Shown: in pieces, positions 1-12,836 of the stretch
How positions within the stretch are numbered: the first letter of the stretch is position 1
Layout of the letters: each line of letters starts with the position of its first letter
Assembly (NCBI GenBank): GCA_004794785.1
Contig: SJOL01008935.1
Span: forward strand, 209,800 to 273,799
Direction: 5' to 3'
Origin: Opisthorchis felineus
Lineage: Eukaryota > Platyhelminthes > Trematoda > Opisthorchiida > Opisthorchiidae
Length of the DNA: 64,000 bases
Notes under the pieces: generated by a model
Seen by the model: the letters and a program-made list of their open reading frames with translations, nothing else
Database searches by the model: none
What the model was told of the DNA's origin: nothing
Made by a program: the position numbers and the translations under genes

Positions 1-3000
1 CACATCCTTTAGTGCTGCACGCATGCTTTGAATACAGGCCTTGCTTTTTAGACGAATAGTTGTTTACCAGTTGCCTGAGTGCGTATTCATTGGCAGCAGC
101 CCACACTAACCATGGTTCTAGGACGGTGATTTCTCAAAGGGCTAAGGCTCTCGCAGTTCCGGAGTTAACCACTTGACTAATACAAGCACGCTGTATATTA
201 GTCGATGCTGAAAGGTCGAGGACTACGGAGCTGTTTCACCCTTATTAGGAATCATCAGCCGTGCGCATTTCAAGAAACGTTGTAGTTTCTCACCAGCTTC
301 CTATTAGTAGTTTAAACCCTTATGGCTACGAGCGGCTGATTAGCAGTGTGATTAACTCGACCTAAACAGGATATAGAGCCACTTATACTTTAACCACAGA
401 ACCTTCGTCTCGTCGTCGATCAAACAGCCAGTCAACACGTGATTACGTGATCTGGGTTCCATGAATGAAGGATGAGTGGAGCTATATCTTGTCTAAGTGC
501 GAGTTGATCTCACCACAGACCAGCCGCTAAAGGCCGAAAGGTAAATAAGTTCTGGTCACCTCAAACCAAAGCCAGCGAAGGGCGCTGAGGCTTGACGATT
601 GATTCTTGAGTATCTAAAGCTATAAGTGGTTGTTTATTGTCACAAGTCACAGTGCTGGGAGATGAAGCTACAGAGTGACCCACAATTGGGTGCTGGAAGG
701 GGATAAGGAAAAGTGCGCAAAAGAGAAAGAAAAAAGCGGCGGGATTTTTTGCTTCTCCCCCCTACCGGATGAACAAACCAGAGGTCCTTTTTGGTAACAA
801 CATGTGACAGCCAGTTGTGCCTGAGAAAGTATGTTATTCGTGTAATAGAATGATGCCAGGATGTCAAAGTCTGCCTCAAGGCAGAAACACTTGTTGGGGT
901 CTGTCACATCAGTTCCGTCTGTAAAAAACAGGTGGCCATACGTATTTCAATACACAGTTTGGACAGTTCGGAGACAGTTTTGGTCAGATCGCTAACACCA
1001 GGCCAAATGTGTATAAGGGACTCTGTAAGTGTCACCGCTTATTCCCTGGTGTAACCCACTTGGCTACAGAAAAGCATAAAAATGTCATAACACGGTGGGA
1101 TCCGGTCATTTTTTGGCATCATTGATTCGCTATGGGTTATTCACCTCTCCGGACACTCACTTTTCTCTTAAAAGTGTCGGCGACTGGTGGCCGGTGGTCA
1201 GGAAACCAGGGTAAACAATACCGTTTATACAACCTGGCATAGAAACTTGTGCCCGCACATTTTGGACAAAGCACAGCCTGTCATATAAAGTTTTCGGTAT
1301 CAACTGCATCTAGATAATGCCGCGCAGAAAACTTGCTGTTGATTGGGATTCATGAGCAGCAGCGATTAGGTAAATCAGTGGTAGCTAGTCACTATCCTTT
1401 AGAATAAATTCACCGCAAAGTAAATGATAAATTGCCCTTAGGTTGAATGCGACACGCGTGGCTGCTCTGCCCACTGTGTATAGAAACCTAACAATCTGAT
1501 GTGAATATTCACCAGGATAGATTGGAACAGTTGAATTGAAAAGGAATAAGTTTGACCATTTTGAGTAACACCCACTGTTCTACCAAAACTGTGAACAGAA
1601 ACTTTTGAAGATACTGAGAATTTTGATTATCCACGAGATCCTACTTACACTCAGTAAACTTCCAGCTATGCTTGATGACAGTGGTTCATGTTGTGGTCCA
1701 CTGTGATCATGGGCCTCAGGACTTCTTGAAATTTCACGGATGGGGGAATCGGGTAAACTTTCGTGGATATTGAATTCTAGGACGGTGAAATCGACAACAT
1801 CTGTTTATTTTGTTGACCCGCACTGCATGAATTACGAAGGATCGTTGGTTTCAGCTGTTCACACAACTCGTTTGTACAGATCCCAGCCCTTGTGATCTGA
1901 CTACTTTGATTGTCTGTCTTAAATCACGTACCTAGCCCATTTCGTCAAATTATATATGTTTGTATGTTTATGATTATATGTTTATGATTGATATAGTCAT
2001 TTTGCAAATAAAAATGTAAAGTTATGTTTCCGTAGGACAATGGGCATAGAAAAATCCTGATAGATTGCTGAGTAGCATACGGCAACGGCCAACGAGTGAA
2101 CGGAGTAGCAATATCTTATGAGGTCCAAAAATACTGCAGCGGTATGTTGCACTTAATACCTAATTCTGGGGCAATCGAAATCTATTACAAACTCAGCTAC
2201 ATTGTACAAAAACGCAGCAGACCAAAACCCGATTGATCTAGAATTCGCAGGCATGTAGAGGGAGGATGTTGTAAAATTTAAGTCAGGTTTCTAAACCTAT
2301 TATATTTCATTTGGGCTTTGCAACACTGTTTGTCTGAGGTTCCCGCGGGTAAATGTCTGCACTAGCAAAATATGGTCCCAGTCACACACTTTTTTGCTTT
2401 TTACCACTGCAATTGATACGCAGCACACCAAACTAACATGTTTTGAGGGAATAATGTATAAGAAGAATGATAATTCTGTCCTCACTTGAAACAATTATGG
2501 TCCACAAATGCATCTGATTTAATTATACGCATTAACTAGCTTTTCTGGTGGTTCGTCATGCTACAGACGTGTTTATTCTCTTTCAATTTAGCCGGTACAA
2601 CTCACTAGTGATGATAGTAAACTATGAAGGTTTGAAGCCAGGTAAAATGGAAACTCAAAGATAAATAACTATCAAAAAGTCTTAGAGCGCTGTCTTTTTA
2701 ATTATATGATTTCAAGTGCTATTTTTTCAAGTGGATTACTCTGCTTTGAGCTAATGTATGGTCGTAATGTGGCTTTCCAAATGAATGCCGAACTAATCCT
2801 GCGGAAGACTGTTCTGCACACTGCACTGAGACAAATGCCAAATCCAATTGTACGTTGATAAAGCACTGACGAATTTTGAGTACGTTCGCCAGTGAATGGT
2901 TTAGGTGAGGTTGGAACGAGTGATCGAGATGCGAAGCAAATTCACCATAAGGGCTACAATTATGAAAAGCAATACCTGGCGTTACTTAGCCAACATGGGT

Positions 3001-3268
3001 AGTTAACAGTTAGAGTAAGTTCATAAAGTCCACTTTCATGCAAAGCTGAATGCTTAAGGGGTCCATGCATACTGTCTTGTGCCCTATACAATAATTAGGA
3101 AGAAAGTCCTGCATGGTGGATGACTGGTTCACTCTCAATGCGTTTTGTGTCGCCTTGCATAATACGTTATTCTGAGGCTTGAAATTCACCTATGCAACCC
3201 AAAAGTTTTGTAAATATCACATAGTCACCAAGAATATCTTTTCCAGGCTTTGTTGCACTTCTTTGAAG
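1..3268. other. Noncoding stretch, no gene recognised
   Basis: Only short open frames, none with a recognisable domain or a convincing pair of splice sites. An AT-rich patch near 1950-2010 contains the 12-mer ATGTTTATGATT twice in direct orientation. I see nothing else to annotate. Confidence 0.5.
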
Positions 3269-3400
3269 GCGGATATTAATGACGATACAGATGGACAAAC
3301 TCTTCAAGATGATGTCAACAACCTAGCGGAATTTCCTTCTGAACTCTTAATCCATGATAAAGTAACATACTATCCCTCAGCACAAGCATTGAACCCGCCA
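3269..3400 (+). CDS. Candidate internal exon, function unknown
   Basis: A 132-nt open stretch (44 codons, phase 0 at both ends). It is preceded by a pyrimidine-rich acceptor ending in CTTTGAAG and followed by the donor-like GTAATT at 3401. The peptide starts ADINDDTDGQ and ends QALNPP; it is acidic, polar and has no cysteine. I do not recognise a family. The frame stops soon after the proposed donor, as expected if the rest is intron. An alternative acceptor (TTTTCCAG) lies at 3241-3246. The basis is splice-site pattern and coding-like composition only, with no homology. Confidence 0.3.
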
Positions 3401-4078
3401 GTAATTTAGTAAATTTTCCACAATGTCAACTTCCTAAATTGCGCCGTTTGATGCTACATGCTGTACGTTTGTTCACATCTTACACTATTAAGTGTAGGCC
3501 AGTTTGGAATTCAGGAAGTACAAATGCTCCCATTTTAGAAAGCGTGCCAAATATTCTGCATTTATCTGAACAGTCTTGGAGTTCGTTGACCTCAGCGGGA
3601 TTTCTGACGATGTCGTTTATGTTGAGAAACATTTTAGCCGCTGTTGTTTACACCGTGAGAAGTACCATACACCTCAGCTATCTTGCTATTACCTCAGCCA
3701 GAAAATACATTATGGTAAATAAATTCCAGCAAAGTGGTCAACAAAATGCCTGAATTCACTATGGCAAGTTTTCGAACAACTGCCACACACAACTGCCTCA
3801 CACACACGTTCCCTCTATTTTGGAACGTATGCAGTCCAACATAGTCAGAGAATAAGAAAAATACTTTCCTGGTAGTTTTTGGAAACGGTCACCTCAGTCG
3901 CCAAACTTCTGTTTATGTGCTTGTTTTCGTTCGGAAAATAGTACACCTATTTTACGCGAGCAGTTTTCTTTGGTTGTCCATTACTGTTACGCTAGAAAAC
4001 AAGTTGAAAATTACGGGAAACTAAGTATGTATCTGTCGCCTACTCGTGAAGTAGCTTTTAAGGTTTTGTTAATGCTCG
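3401..4078. other. Noncoding stretch
   Basis: A 104-codon open frame (3439-3753) lies here. It lacks recognisable domains and has no clear splice signals, and I do not regard it as a gene. Confidence 0.45.
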
Positions 4079-4320
4079 TGGGGTGAGATGGCTCAGTGGT
4101 TAGAACGCGAATTTACTGACCAGAAGGTCCGTGGTTTGAACCCGACCTCTGCCTCTCGACTTTCCCTGTCTAGGCTTGGGCAACTGGTAGTATCCCAGCC
4201 CTCGTGCTTCCTTCGGGTGGGATGGCAGCTAGGCACCGAAAGGGTGTTGCAGCTGAACGATTTTTTTAATGCTTGCGGGAAGACTTTTCAGCTTGCTGTG
4301 GCCTCCTGAGAACGACCGAG
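4079..4320 (+). mobile_element. tRNA-derived SINE, copy 1
   Basis: The head carries an RNA polymerase III A box, TGGCTCAGTGG (4089-4099), and a B box, GGTTTGAACCC (4133-4143), at tRNA-like spacing. The tRNA-unrelated body contains GTCTAGGCTTGGGCAA and GCTAGGCACCGAAAGGGTG, and runs into a T-rich patch at about 4261-4268. The body recurs at 18241-18354. The element has an accidental open frame (4088-4309) that reads MAQWLEREFTDQ and ends near VLQLND. From memory, such peptides are common artefacts in opisthorchiid fluke protein predictions. This is a noncoding retroposon, not a protein gene. The exact 3' end is uncertain. Confidence 0.8.
4089..4143 (+). promoter_or_regulatory. Internal Pol III promoter (A and B boxes) of SINE copy 1
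   Basis: The A box at 4089-4099 fits TRGYNNANNGG and the B box at 4133-4143 fits GGTTCRANYCC with one change. Their separation matches a tRNA gene, so this copy may still recruit TFIIIC. Activity is inferred only. Confidence 0.65.
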
Positions 4321-5151
4321 GATACTTTCCTGCTCGTGCTAAAAATTGCTAGTAAGTGAATGCCTGTAAGAAACATTTTCATGGATAACAAACTGTCTTT
4401 ATTGTGGAATGGGTTAATATCCAAGGGTGATATTGTTGCGTCGAAATTCAGCGTGAGTTAACATTATTTCTAATGACGGATTTTATTGTATGCAACGGAG
4501 AGGCGGTTAACGTCATTCACATTTCAACTTGCCGCATATGATTTAGTGCTTTGATAATATCAACAGTTGGAATCGTGTTCAACTAAAATCCAGTATTAAC
4601 TAGGTTGCGCAAGAACAGTTGCTGCATGAAATTCCACGTCATCATTTTGTTCTTGATTCTGGACAAAACGCCGTGTGCATTGTGGTTGGCTCATCACTAG
4701 TGAAGCACAAAGACACATGCATGTAAAAGGCTCTCTGAGGGATGGCATTACTAAACTGTATTTAAGCCAAAGCCCCTTGCTGTTTGGAGTTTCGATCCTG
4801 TTTGGTTCCGCCTGTGTCCACTTTGAGTTTACGCGACATGAAATCCTTTTGATAGAAAAGTTTATCTTCTTCGGAAATCAAGTATCATCGGCCCGATACA
4901 ATGCATTTTTACAGGCAAAAATAGAAATGCAATGATTTGCCATTTCGAGTTGTAACAGAGACTCAGGTGAATGGCGGATTTTTTGAAAGCACAGGAAGAT
5001 GCAAAATTCTTTAATAGCTCTTTAGGTCAAAAGATGTGAGAAGCTCCCAGCGCCTGACCACTAATATGGCTAAAGGCAATGTGTCTCTGTTGCGAATTTA
5101 TAATGTACGTTAGCAAATAAAACGACCAACTTCTTTCTGATTTCTATGAAG

Positions 5152-5292
5152 ATCTGCTTAGCCGACTTGAATAGCAAACGTTTTTTGTCTCTAGAAACGG
5201 ACCGATTTTCAGGGAGCAAAATCACAGCCTCACTGTTGACAGATGTAAACAGGAACACGAAGCTCACTTTGTTTAAATTTTTTTCGACCACT
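5152..5292 (+). CDS. Candidate internal exon, function unknown
   Basis: A 141-nt open stretch (47 codons, phase 0-0). It lies between a pyrimidine-rich acceptor (ACTTCTTTCTGATTTCTATGAAG) and a strong donor (ACT followed by GTAAGG at 5293). The peptide begins ICLADLNSKR and ends KFFSTT, with mixed charged and hydrophobic residues and no recognised motif. An open frame also exists on the opposite strand (5070-5333), so the coding strand is not certain. The splice sites favour plus. Confidence 0.3.
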
Positions 5293-6737
5293 GTAAGGCT
5301 TGGAGAGATTGGGCCATTTTCCGAATCCACCAATTGCTGAGAAAAGCTTGATCAATACTGTACGCTTATGTTTTCCATTTTAGAAATAGCTATAGCTGTC
5401 TCCCTCGGCTCACGCTTTCTTCATTAATTCGGTGATTATCCACCCTTATCTTCAGAGTATTATAGTATTATTTGGTTAGTCAACTTCAAAATGAGCTTTT
5501 GCCCACTGTAGCTACTTGGAATTTGGTCGCCTACTTATGGTTTACCGAATGACTCTCGTTCATTTCGTGCCTTTCATCGAGAGTCATATCATATCACCCT
5601 CAGGGAGTTTTCATGCTTTTTAAAGGACAGCATTTGGACATTGAAACGCTGGGTCGTCGAGATTGTATAGTTCATGAAATGACCAGCGTTTAATCTAGAG
5701 AAGTAGTGATAAGCTAGTTGTTCGCTAGATGCCGCGCAGCTTCAACATATTTCTACTGTTGAAGAAAGGAAAACCCTTCTCCGCGAAGTCACTTATTAGC
5801 AAACGCCAACCAATGAGTTACAAGCTCTTAGACAGGGAAGTAAATGTCTCATGTGCACATCCTTTTAAAAAACTGAACATTCTCACTCGTCTTATTGAAC
5901 TTTCATGGATTTTCATTGGCTGTTACACAACTGTAAACGAACCCTGCAAAACAGTTACACAAGTTCCGTAATAAACTTCACCTTCCATTGGACGTGAGGC
6001 GGTGGTTCGCCACGATCACAGACTACTCACATGCCTCAGCTGTAGTATACACCGTTACGCTATGACCATTGTGGAAAAAGTGACAGTCATTTCGGCAACT
6101 GAGAAATTACTGTAACTGCCGCAACGCCTGATTGTCAGTGATTAGCAAGCGACGGAATAACCAAAGCTGTGACATGTTCATGTGTCGATAACAGATACAC
6201 TGAACCTTGAATTCATTAACTTTCGATTAAATGAAACCCTGTTCCGTCAGAGCCTTGAGTAGACCGACCAATGTTCTTAGAATGTTCTCAAACCGTTGTG
6301 CGTTGCCATGCAATGAGATAAACCGAGAAAAATTCGGTGCGCCCTTTCTCCCCCATAGACTAAAGTTTCTCTGCCTGGTTACAAATTCGATTTTAACGGA
6401 TGTACCGCTGTCGGATGGGTAGTTTGTCATTTCAGGTCTATGGTTGGAACTGCGCAACACCCTTCACTGGCTTCTGTAAAACAAACAGTGGTCACTGTGC
6501 GGGTCAGAAACAGAATTAAGGGGTAATTGCACAATGAGCCAGTCTCTGAGGCGTACACTAATAAACCTACTGAGCCTGTGCAAAAAAATTAGGAATGCTA
6601 GGTAATTCCAACTAAGCGATTTAGAAGAATTTTGCACAGAGCACGTGAAATCGGTCAGAAACTGGGATGTCTCAATAGTATAGCGTCTAGGTTTCGACGC
6701 CGTACAGTGATGGACATAATCAGAAACCCACCGAACT
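5293..6737. other. Noncoding stretch
   Basis: Short frames on both strands (for example 5729-5971 plus and 6227-6460 minus), none recognisable. Nothing else seen. Confidence 0.4.
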
Positions 6738-6830
6738 GCGCACTGATGATGTCTTCTGGAATGATGACGGAACGTTTGCAAATCAATTGCTAATCTCGGC
6801 GAACAGATCAACAGCCACCTGATCAACAAG
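6738..6830 (+). repeat. Dispersed repeat family F, copy 1
   Basis: It begins GCGCACTGATGATGTC and contains GGAACGTTTGCAAATCAAT and GGCGAACAGATCAAC. It shares this order of words with the copies at 9875, 10921, 22439, 26432, 28206, 32868 and 57249. The family is noncoding; its nature is discussed in the findings. Confidence 0.75.
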
Positions 6831-7809
6831 CTCTAGAGTGTTGCTGCTACTTTTTCCGAAATGGATTTAGCAACATTTTTCTATGCCCTTGGGATTGGAG
6901 GCAGTTGGTTGTGAATAAATGATAAGAGTAATGCTAAGAAGCACTGTACGCCCACTTGGGTACCAAAGTTAGGCTTTGGATTCTAACTGAAATTGCATTA
7001 ACCTCTTTCGTGGTCCTGGAGACGATACAATACGAAATGTTCGCGTCTACTCTTATGACTCTTCCCCCTAGGTTATTTAATAGTAGTCGAAGTCCTAATC
7101 AATTTGTTGCATAGGCTTAATCCAGGAAACCATCTTCTCTAATTCGGTGTTCCTACGTCAGTAGACTTAGGCATATATCTCCGATTTGTATACAACTACA
7201 AGTCTATCACGCGCCACGTACGGTATAGAGGGACTTATTCAAAGCGGATTTGGAATTTTGTTTATGGTAAAAAACGTCTCTATCACTCGCACCACTGCAC
7301 GCACAAGGAGACGCACTCCTCAGGGGGTGAAACGACTACATGGTGCTTTAAGGATGTCGGACGGATAAAATCACATAAATTACTAAATCCAGTCCTTCTA
7401 ATGAGATACTGCGTTCAAAAAAAACACAAGGCGGTTCCTGTTTGTTCATAACAGGTGAAAATCAGTCAGACGAACTGTTAGACCTGTTCTCTTGAGCCGG
7501 ATGCCTCCTGCAGAATTAACAGGCAAGACGGACGTTTAAGAAAGTGTTCATCAAATGTTCACTTTAATTATAACACAAAGATGTAGATGGAACAGTCTCG
7601 GTTGGGCTTAACTACCTGAGATATTTCAAATTACACTGCATAGTTCACGTAGTGTGTCAAGTTAAATTAAGCGTAAAAGGTCCCCCTATTCACGTTTCCT
7701 CCCCATACCCCACGTTTTCCGTTTTAATTTTCAAGAACGTTGGTTTCATTAAAACTGACCAGCCGTTTACTAACACCCGTCACATAAGAGTTGTGAAAAT
7801 CGGACTTAC
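6831..7809. other. Noncoding stretch
   Basis: No recognisable coding region, RNA gene or repeat. Confidence 0.4.
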
Positions 7810-7991
7810 CTTCTCTAATGCCTAAGTGAATCTTGTTGTTCAAGTTGTATAATTGGGAACCTTTTTTCCATTGAACCAGCGATTTTTTAGAAGTCCGTTG
7901 GTGCAAGTAAGGAGCAAATACACCATGCGTCTCTCTATCGATCAAGACCAAGTTGTAGACTAGCCTCGGAATTGCGAACCACCATTCATGG
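7810..7991 (-). CDS. Candidate internal exon, function unknown
   Basis: Reading on the minus strand, an acceptor (CTTCATCACATAG) is followed by 182 open nucleotides and then a perfect consensus donor (GAAG followed by GTAAGT). The peptide begins HEWWFAIPRLVYNL and ends HLGIREG. It is rich in aromatic and basic residues. The WWFAIP pattern recalls winged-helix proteins, but there is too little to name a family. Coding-like composition and the exact GTAAGT donor are the main support. It may belong with the other minus-strand candidates at 20662-20921 and 33132-33360. Confidence 0.42.
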
Positions 7992-9874
7992 CTATGTGAT
8001 GAAGAATTGTGAACACTCAGCAATCAAACCAAGGATAGAGTGATATAAGAACGATAATTAGCTACTTTGGGCGCTGAATGGCCTGAGAATGACTAGTCAA
8101 GTGGCTCAGGTGTAGGTGAAACAGCGAATTGGTAACGGCCAAAGTAAACGCCATCAAACGTTGACGTGAAGACCACTTTACGACGTTGGTTTGAAGTTAC
8201 AACCTTCACTTCACATGCTGAGTGTGTTTGGTTTCTGGGTTCACCCGGCTTCCAGTCTCCTCACAATAATTTGCATAGTTTCCATTCGTAAGTGATGATA
8301 CCGTCAAACAAACAATTGTACTACCCCAAACGAGAGCACTGCGTGTACCTATGAATCTCTGATGCATCTGGGGATACGTTGCGCAATATTCTGTTGCAAC
8401 AATGATCATATTAGCTAGAAACTTACGTACGTATGAGTTTTCAGCGGTAGTTTGCTGTCTTTTATAAGCAGATACATGTTACTCACAACGTCAAATGCTA
8501 CGTCTGCGTTTGATGTAGATCACCAATTTATGTAACCTACTGAAAAACTGACTGACATAATCTGATTCCCTTGGTAAGATCAATGGACAGGCTCCCTGCA
8601 AGCCTTCCCACCTGCTGGTGAAGATTATAGTGATTCACCAAGTAGGGTGCAAGCAAGAATATGTTGCCGTGAGTGTGGTCCAGCACTTCGGATTTCAAGT
8701 TTTTGTCACGAACTTTAAGTAGAGGGTTAGTCAACAGGCTCCAGAGTAATGACCTCTTGAGATGCAGAGTTCCACGTATGTGTACGGTTAAGTGTTAACT
8801 ATAATCTCCAGTGCACCTAAAAATGTTCATTTTCGTAGACCCTTAAGCCAAAATAGTAACACAACATGGGGGTAATGGCACTGGAGTGAGAGGTATCAAG
8901 GGGTAGAATAACTTTTATTCGTGTTGTTTGACCGGGTATGAATCATTCCAGTCTTGTAAAAAATGGGTGAGACTCGATGCCTCAAGACTAATGTAGGAGT
9001 TCTGAACAACGTGGGTCTAAAAGCGCGAGAAAAAGCATGCCAAAGATTTGGAGGTTTCAAAGCTTGGTAAAGGAGACCACAAAACAGAAACACAGTCACT
9101 ACAGGAGTACAGTGATGCTAATTTTCTTATCGAGCCAGACAATTATGGACCGAAATTCAAACAGGTTTACAACATTTCGATTTAGTAATGCTTTTTCGTT
9201 TTCAGGTTTCTTATTGAACTATATTCATATATCCATTCGGTGAAATAGGTGAATGATGTGTCATCAAGGGCGAGTTGAACAAATGCGTTTAACCAGAGTA
9301 CGGTGATATTTTTGCGGAGGCGGGACTAGTTTTCTCAGGACTCAATCTTGATTTTATAGCTTTGGAAACAAAACTGTGGACATTGAAATATACACAGGTA
9401 GAGTGGAAGCCGATTTCCAATAGCCGAGCGGCCGACCACCTCAGTGAGAAGTAATAATTTTGCCATTAACCAGGGTCCGTCTGCTACGTAGTCTGAAAAT
9501 CGTCGAAAAGTAAGAAAAGTGGGCTTTGGAAACAAAAAAGACGCTTATACAAAGAACTGTGGAACTTGCTATTCATCTCTATTGAAATCTAGGGTTTGCC
9601 ACTGAACAGCAGCCAGATCCCATTGTAATATCTGGAAGAGTCAAGTAGTACACAACATTTGGATAGGCATAAATCACAGCGTATGCGGAAAATGAAACCG
9701 ATCCCGTAAAATTCTGAAATTCGTGCCTGTGATTCGCGATGATTTTACAAGTCAGTGGGGAGCTTGGACCACCTTGTTGAGAGAGATAAGCTTTCAGGAT
9801 TGTATGGATACTATCCTAACCCTCTGACAGGCGCTCAACCGTAGGGTAATTAATTGGCTGTAGATCAAGTGAAT
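7992..9874. other. Noncoding stretch
   Basis: One minus-strand frame (8206-8409) reads like coding sequence but lacks a clear donor. The rest holds nothing I can identify. Confidence 0.4.
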
Positions 9875-9954
9875 GTTGACATGTTGATCGAGCTTGGCAA
9901 TTTACTTGAAGATGTTTCGCCATCAATTTTAGATTCATCATTTGTGCGCAGTTA
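9875..9954 (-). repeat. Dispersed repeat family F, copy 2 (inverted orientation)
   Basis: The reverse complement reads CTGCGCACAAATGATGA, then GGCGAAACATCTTCAAG, then AAATTGCCAAGCTCG. These are the same ordered words as copy 1. It is diverged and has lost part of its distal end. Confidence 0.6.
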
Positions 9955-10920
9955 GGTGGGTACTTCCCGCTTACTTGGTTGTGTTTATATAAGCTATAAC
10001 AAGGTGGTTAGGTTCTCTTAATGTGTTTGGCCGATTGACGAACAGCTTTTTTGGTTTTATGTTCCGCGTTGTCCGTAAACCTTGTATTTGACTGGCTCGT
10101 TGAACAGCTTCCTTCGCGTTGGTTTCACAATATCTCTGATTCGTCCGTTCATATGCTGAGCTTTGTTGTGGTCAGTCAGTGCGGTTCCATTAGTCACCTC
10201 GATAACTTCTGTATTTAGAAGTTTTATTCCTGTGTTCTGATCAGCTCGTTTCCATTTTTGTTGTGTTGTATTGTGGTTTGTTTTGGTTTTAATAACCTGG
10301 ATGGGCTGTTTTCGCATCTTCGGTTTCTTCGCTATAATGACGGACCGGTTTGATCCGTTAATCGGATGCTGTTTTGCCTTCAATTCTGTCCTTTCTTCCA
10401 CTGACTAAGGGCATATTCCAGCCAAAATGATTTTGCCGCCTAATTCTCCTTCTACTCTTCCCTCCGCTGGCCTCTACTCTGGGTTCCTGCGCAATTTAGA
10501 GCTTTGTAAGTATGGAGCTGTCTCATCCTCATTAGTTGGTAGACTGAGTCAAATTCAACAGGTTTGTGGGTGGAGTTTTCTTTGGAGTACCATACTTCTG
10601 TAATTTTACGTCCTTCATTTGTAACCGCCTGCTCTAGTATGCGAAATTGCTTCAGTCCACCTCGTGTCCCTCCCGGTCTTCGTACACGGAAACAAAAAAA
10701 ACTTTGGGCAGCTTTGGACAGCCAGCTTGTGTTCCTGGAGTCCGGTTGAAATCCACACAATTCCTGCGTTAAATTTTGTATATGACTTTGTTCTTAACCA
10801 TCGAAGAAAATCTTGCTTTTGGCTGTGACTGTGCCACCGCAAGGTGTTCACAGAGTTGTATGGTTACTATTCGAGATTGGAGTGGTCGTTGCTTTTTGAT
10901 AAAAATTTTGGTAATGTGTT
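9955..10920. other. Noncoding stretch with two lysine-rich minus-strand open frames
   Basis: Two minus-strand frames lie end to end (10452-10760 and 10057-10401; 102 and 114 codons). The second has no ATG at its start and is rich in K, R, N and T. The pair could be a decayed retroelement coding region lying beside family F copy 3. No domain motif is visible, so no function is assigned. Confidence 0.3.
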
Positions 10921-11034
10921 GCGCACTGATACGCACTGATGCGCACTTATGATGTCTCCTCGTATGTTGACGAAACGTTTGCAAGCAAATTGCCAAGCTC
11001 GGCGAACAGATCAACAACCACCTGATCAACAACC
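10921..11034 (+). repeat. Dispersed repeat family F, copy 3, with a 10-bp tandem at its start
   Basis: The copy opens with three adjacent 10-mers, GCGCACTGAT, ACGCACTGAT and GCGCACTTAT (10921-10950). It continues GACGAAACGTTTGCAAGC and GGCGAACAGATCAACAACC. It is the best-preserved forward copy of the family in this window. Confidence 0.75.
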
Positions 11035-11926
11035 GATAAAAATTTTTTTAATACCACCCCAACTCTCTCATACGATGTAACAATATCATCGTTGATTACA
11101 CATTCGGCTTGTCAGCAAAGCAGAAAAATATGTGAAAATAAACAAATTGGTTCTAGGTTTCATGAAGTTTAATTGCTCGAAATATTTAGATTTCTCGGGT
11201 GATTCCGAAGCCTTAATCGGTAGTTTTCTACGGAATGTTAACCATAATACGTGACTTTAGAAATAACCGGCTTTCTTTAATGAGCCCTCTCCATGAATGA
11301 CGAATATCAATCTGAAATATTGAGAGTTTCACGGACGAAATCATTTTGAAAAGCTCGATGTATCTTGGTAAAATTTGATTCAATAAACAGGCAAAAGAAA
11401 TAAGTGGCACGTCGTATACACCTCATATGCTTTAAACATTTGAACAATGATAAGCATGCACTTGAAATTGAAAAATTAATGCTCCTGCACTGAAGAAGCA
11501 TTTCAAAAACATTTGGTTAACGGAGAAAATGCTGATAACTTCACAACAGATTTAGTGCACAAAACAATCCGACGCCTCGAACACCATGGGTGGCTCTTAT
11601 CAACGAACAAACGATTGACATTAACACATTGTCAATGTGACCAGCCAAAGACTGGCCAAAATACCGTCACATGTGTTTGTGCGTGTACGTGTTACACTAC
11701 GTGTAGGCTTGGCAACTGACTAGGAGCTGAGTAGTCATGCTACGTGCCTTCTGTATGTATGGTGATGGCAGATAACTCAACAGCCCTAGACCTGTTAAAG
11801 TACGAAGGTGTCGTGCGAATAATGAGTGATTCAGTACGGTGCCCCTTTGCACATATGTCGAGATTTTTGCTGCAGTATGTGCACGTCATCAAATCTGACG
11901 CGATAGTCCTCAGGTAATGCATATAG
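11035..11926. other. Noncoding stretch
   Basis: Nothing recognisable on either strand. Confidence 0.4.
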
Positions 11927-11965
11927 TGAGGCAGCTGGACTGAGACAGCTGGGCTGAGGCAGCTT
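11927..11965 (+). repeat. Short tandem repeat, 14-bp unit, about 2.8 copies
   Basis: TGAGGCAGCTGGAC is followed directly by TGAGACAGCTGGGC and then TGAGGCAGCTT. This is a minisatellite-like run. Confidence 0.8.
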
Positions 11966-12836
11966 CATTCCGCTCAATTGGTTCTGGTTTCTCGAAGCGG
12001 CAAGAGAGTGCCGTTTATGTTCGTTGTTTTGAACATTTAAGTGTCTTTGGTTTGCCCTATGTAAACACAATCACAATGAAGCTTGTAGACATAGTACGGT
12101 CATCGGACTAAAACGGGTCTTTCGTGCAAACTATTTGTCTCTGCAGTGTGTTGTCCACTTGGAATGTGTGTGGTTACTGAAGCTGAAGATTACGCAAAGT
12201 TCTTCATTCAGATGTATGATGCAGGTAAGCAGTTTGCGCCTCGTCCGTTGTTTTAATTCTCTTTCTGGCTACTGTTGGGTTGTTTGTCTGAGGCATATAT
12301 CGACCAAACCTTCTGGACCGCTACTGCTTCTCAATGTGTGTTTAACATGTCTAATTTTGCTGTTAAAAAGCGTTTTTACTAAACATTTTGTTCACTTTGG
12401 GGGTTTATGTGCGAATTCTCTCTCTCTCATTCTATCCACGGGTTTTCCGCTATCATATAGTGCTGCGGCGAAGTTAGGACAAGACCAGGAATAAACATGA
12501 AATGTGCGCAGTCAGAGCGAACAGTAACGGGAATGCGCATAGAAATTCAAACTTAAGGACACCAATTTATGATCTTACTGCCAGAGCTTGTATTGTCTCA
12601 GTTGTTCTGGCTCCATATCAGTAACTCAGGCAGGTAACAGTTAGCATAATACGAAATACCTAGATACTAACTGGGTATCAGCATTTCGCAAATCACACAA
12701 ACTTTGGTGATCACGTGTCATATGGTCCCTAACTATTGATGTCCACTCTCGAGCAAAGGCTTCTTTCCAACCCGTTTGTGGGCGACGTATTCTGGTTTTC
12801 ACAGTTTTCCAAACTTCTAATCTTTTCATTTTTCAG
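11966..12836. other. Noncoding stretch, probably intron upstream of the 12837 candidate exon
   Basis: It ends with a strong pyrimidine tract (TTTTCATTTTTCAG) that forms the acceptor of the next feature. Otherwise nothing was recognised. Confidence 0.35.

Noticed and set aside
7810..7991. Naming this exon as an STK19-like winged-helix protein
   Set aside because: Only a WWxAxP pattern matches, which is too little to assign a family.
10057..10401. Lysine-rich 114-codon minus frame as a gene
   Set aside because: No ATG at the start, no splice borders, no recognised domain; kept only as a note.
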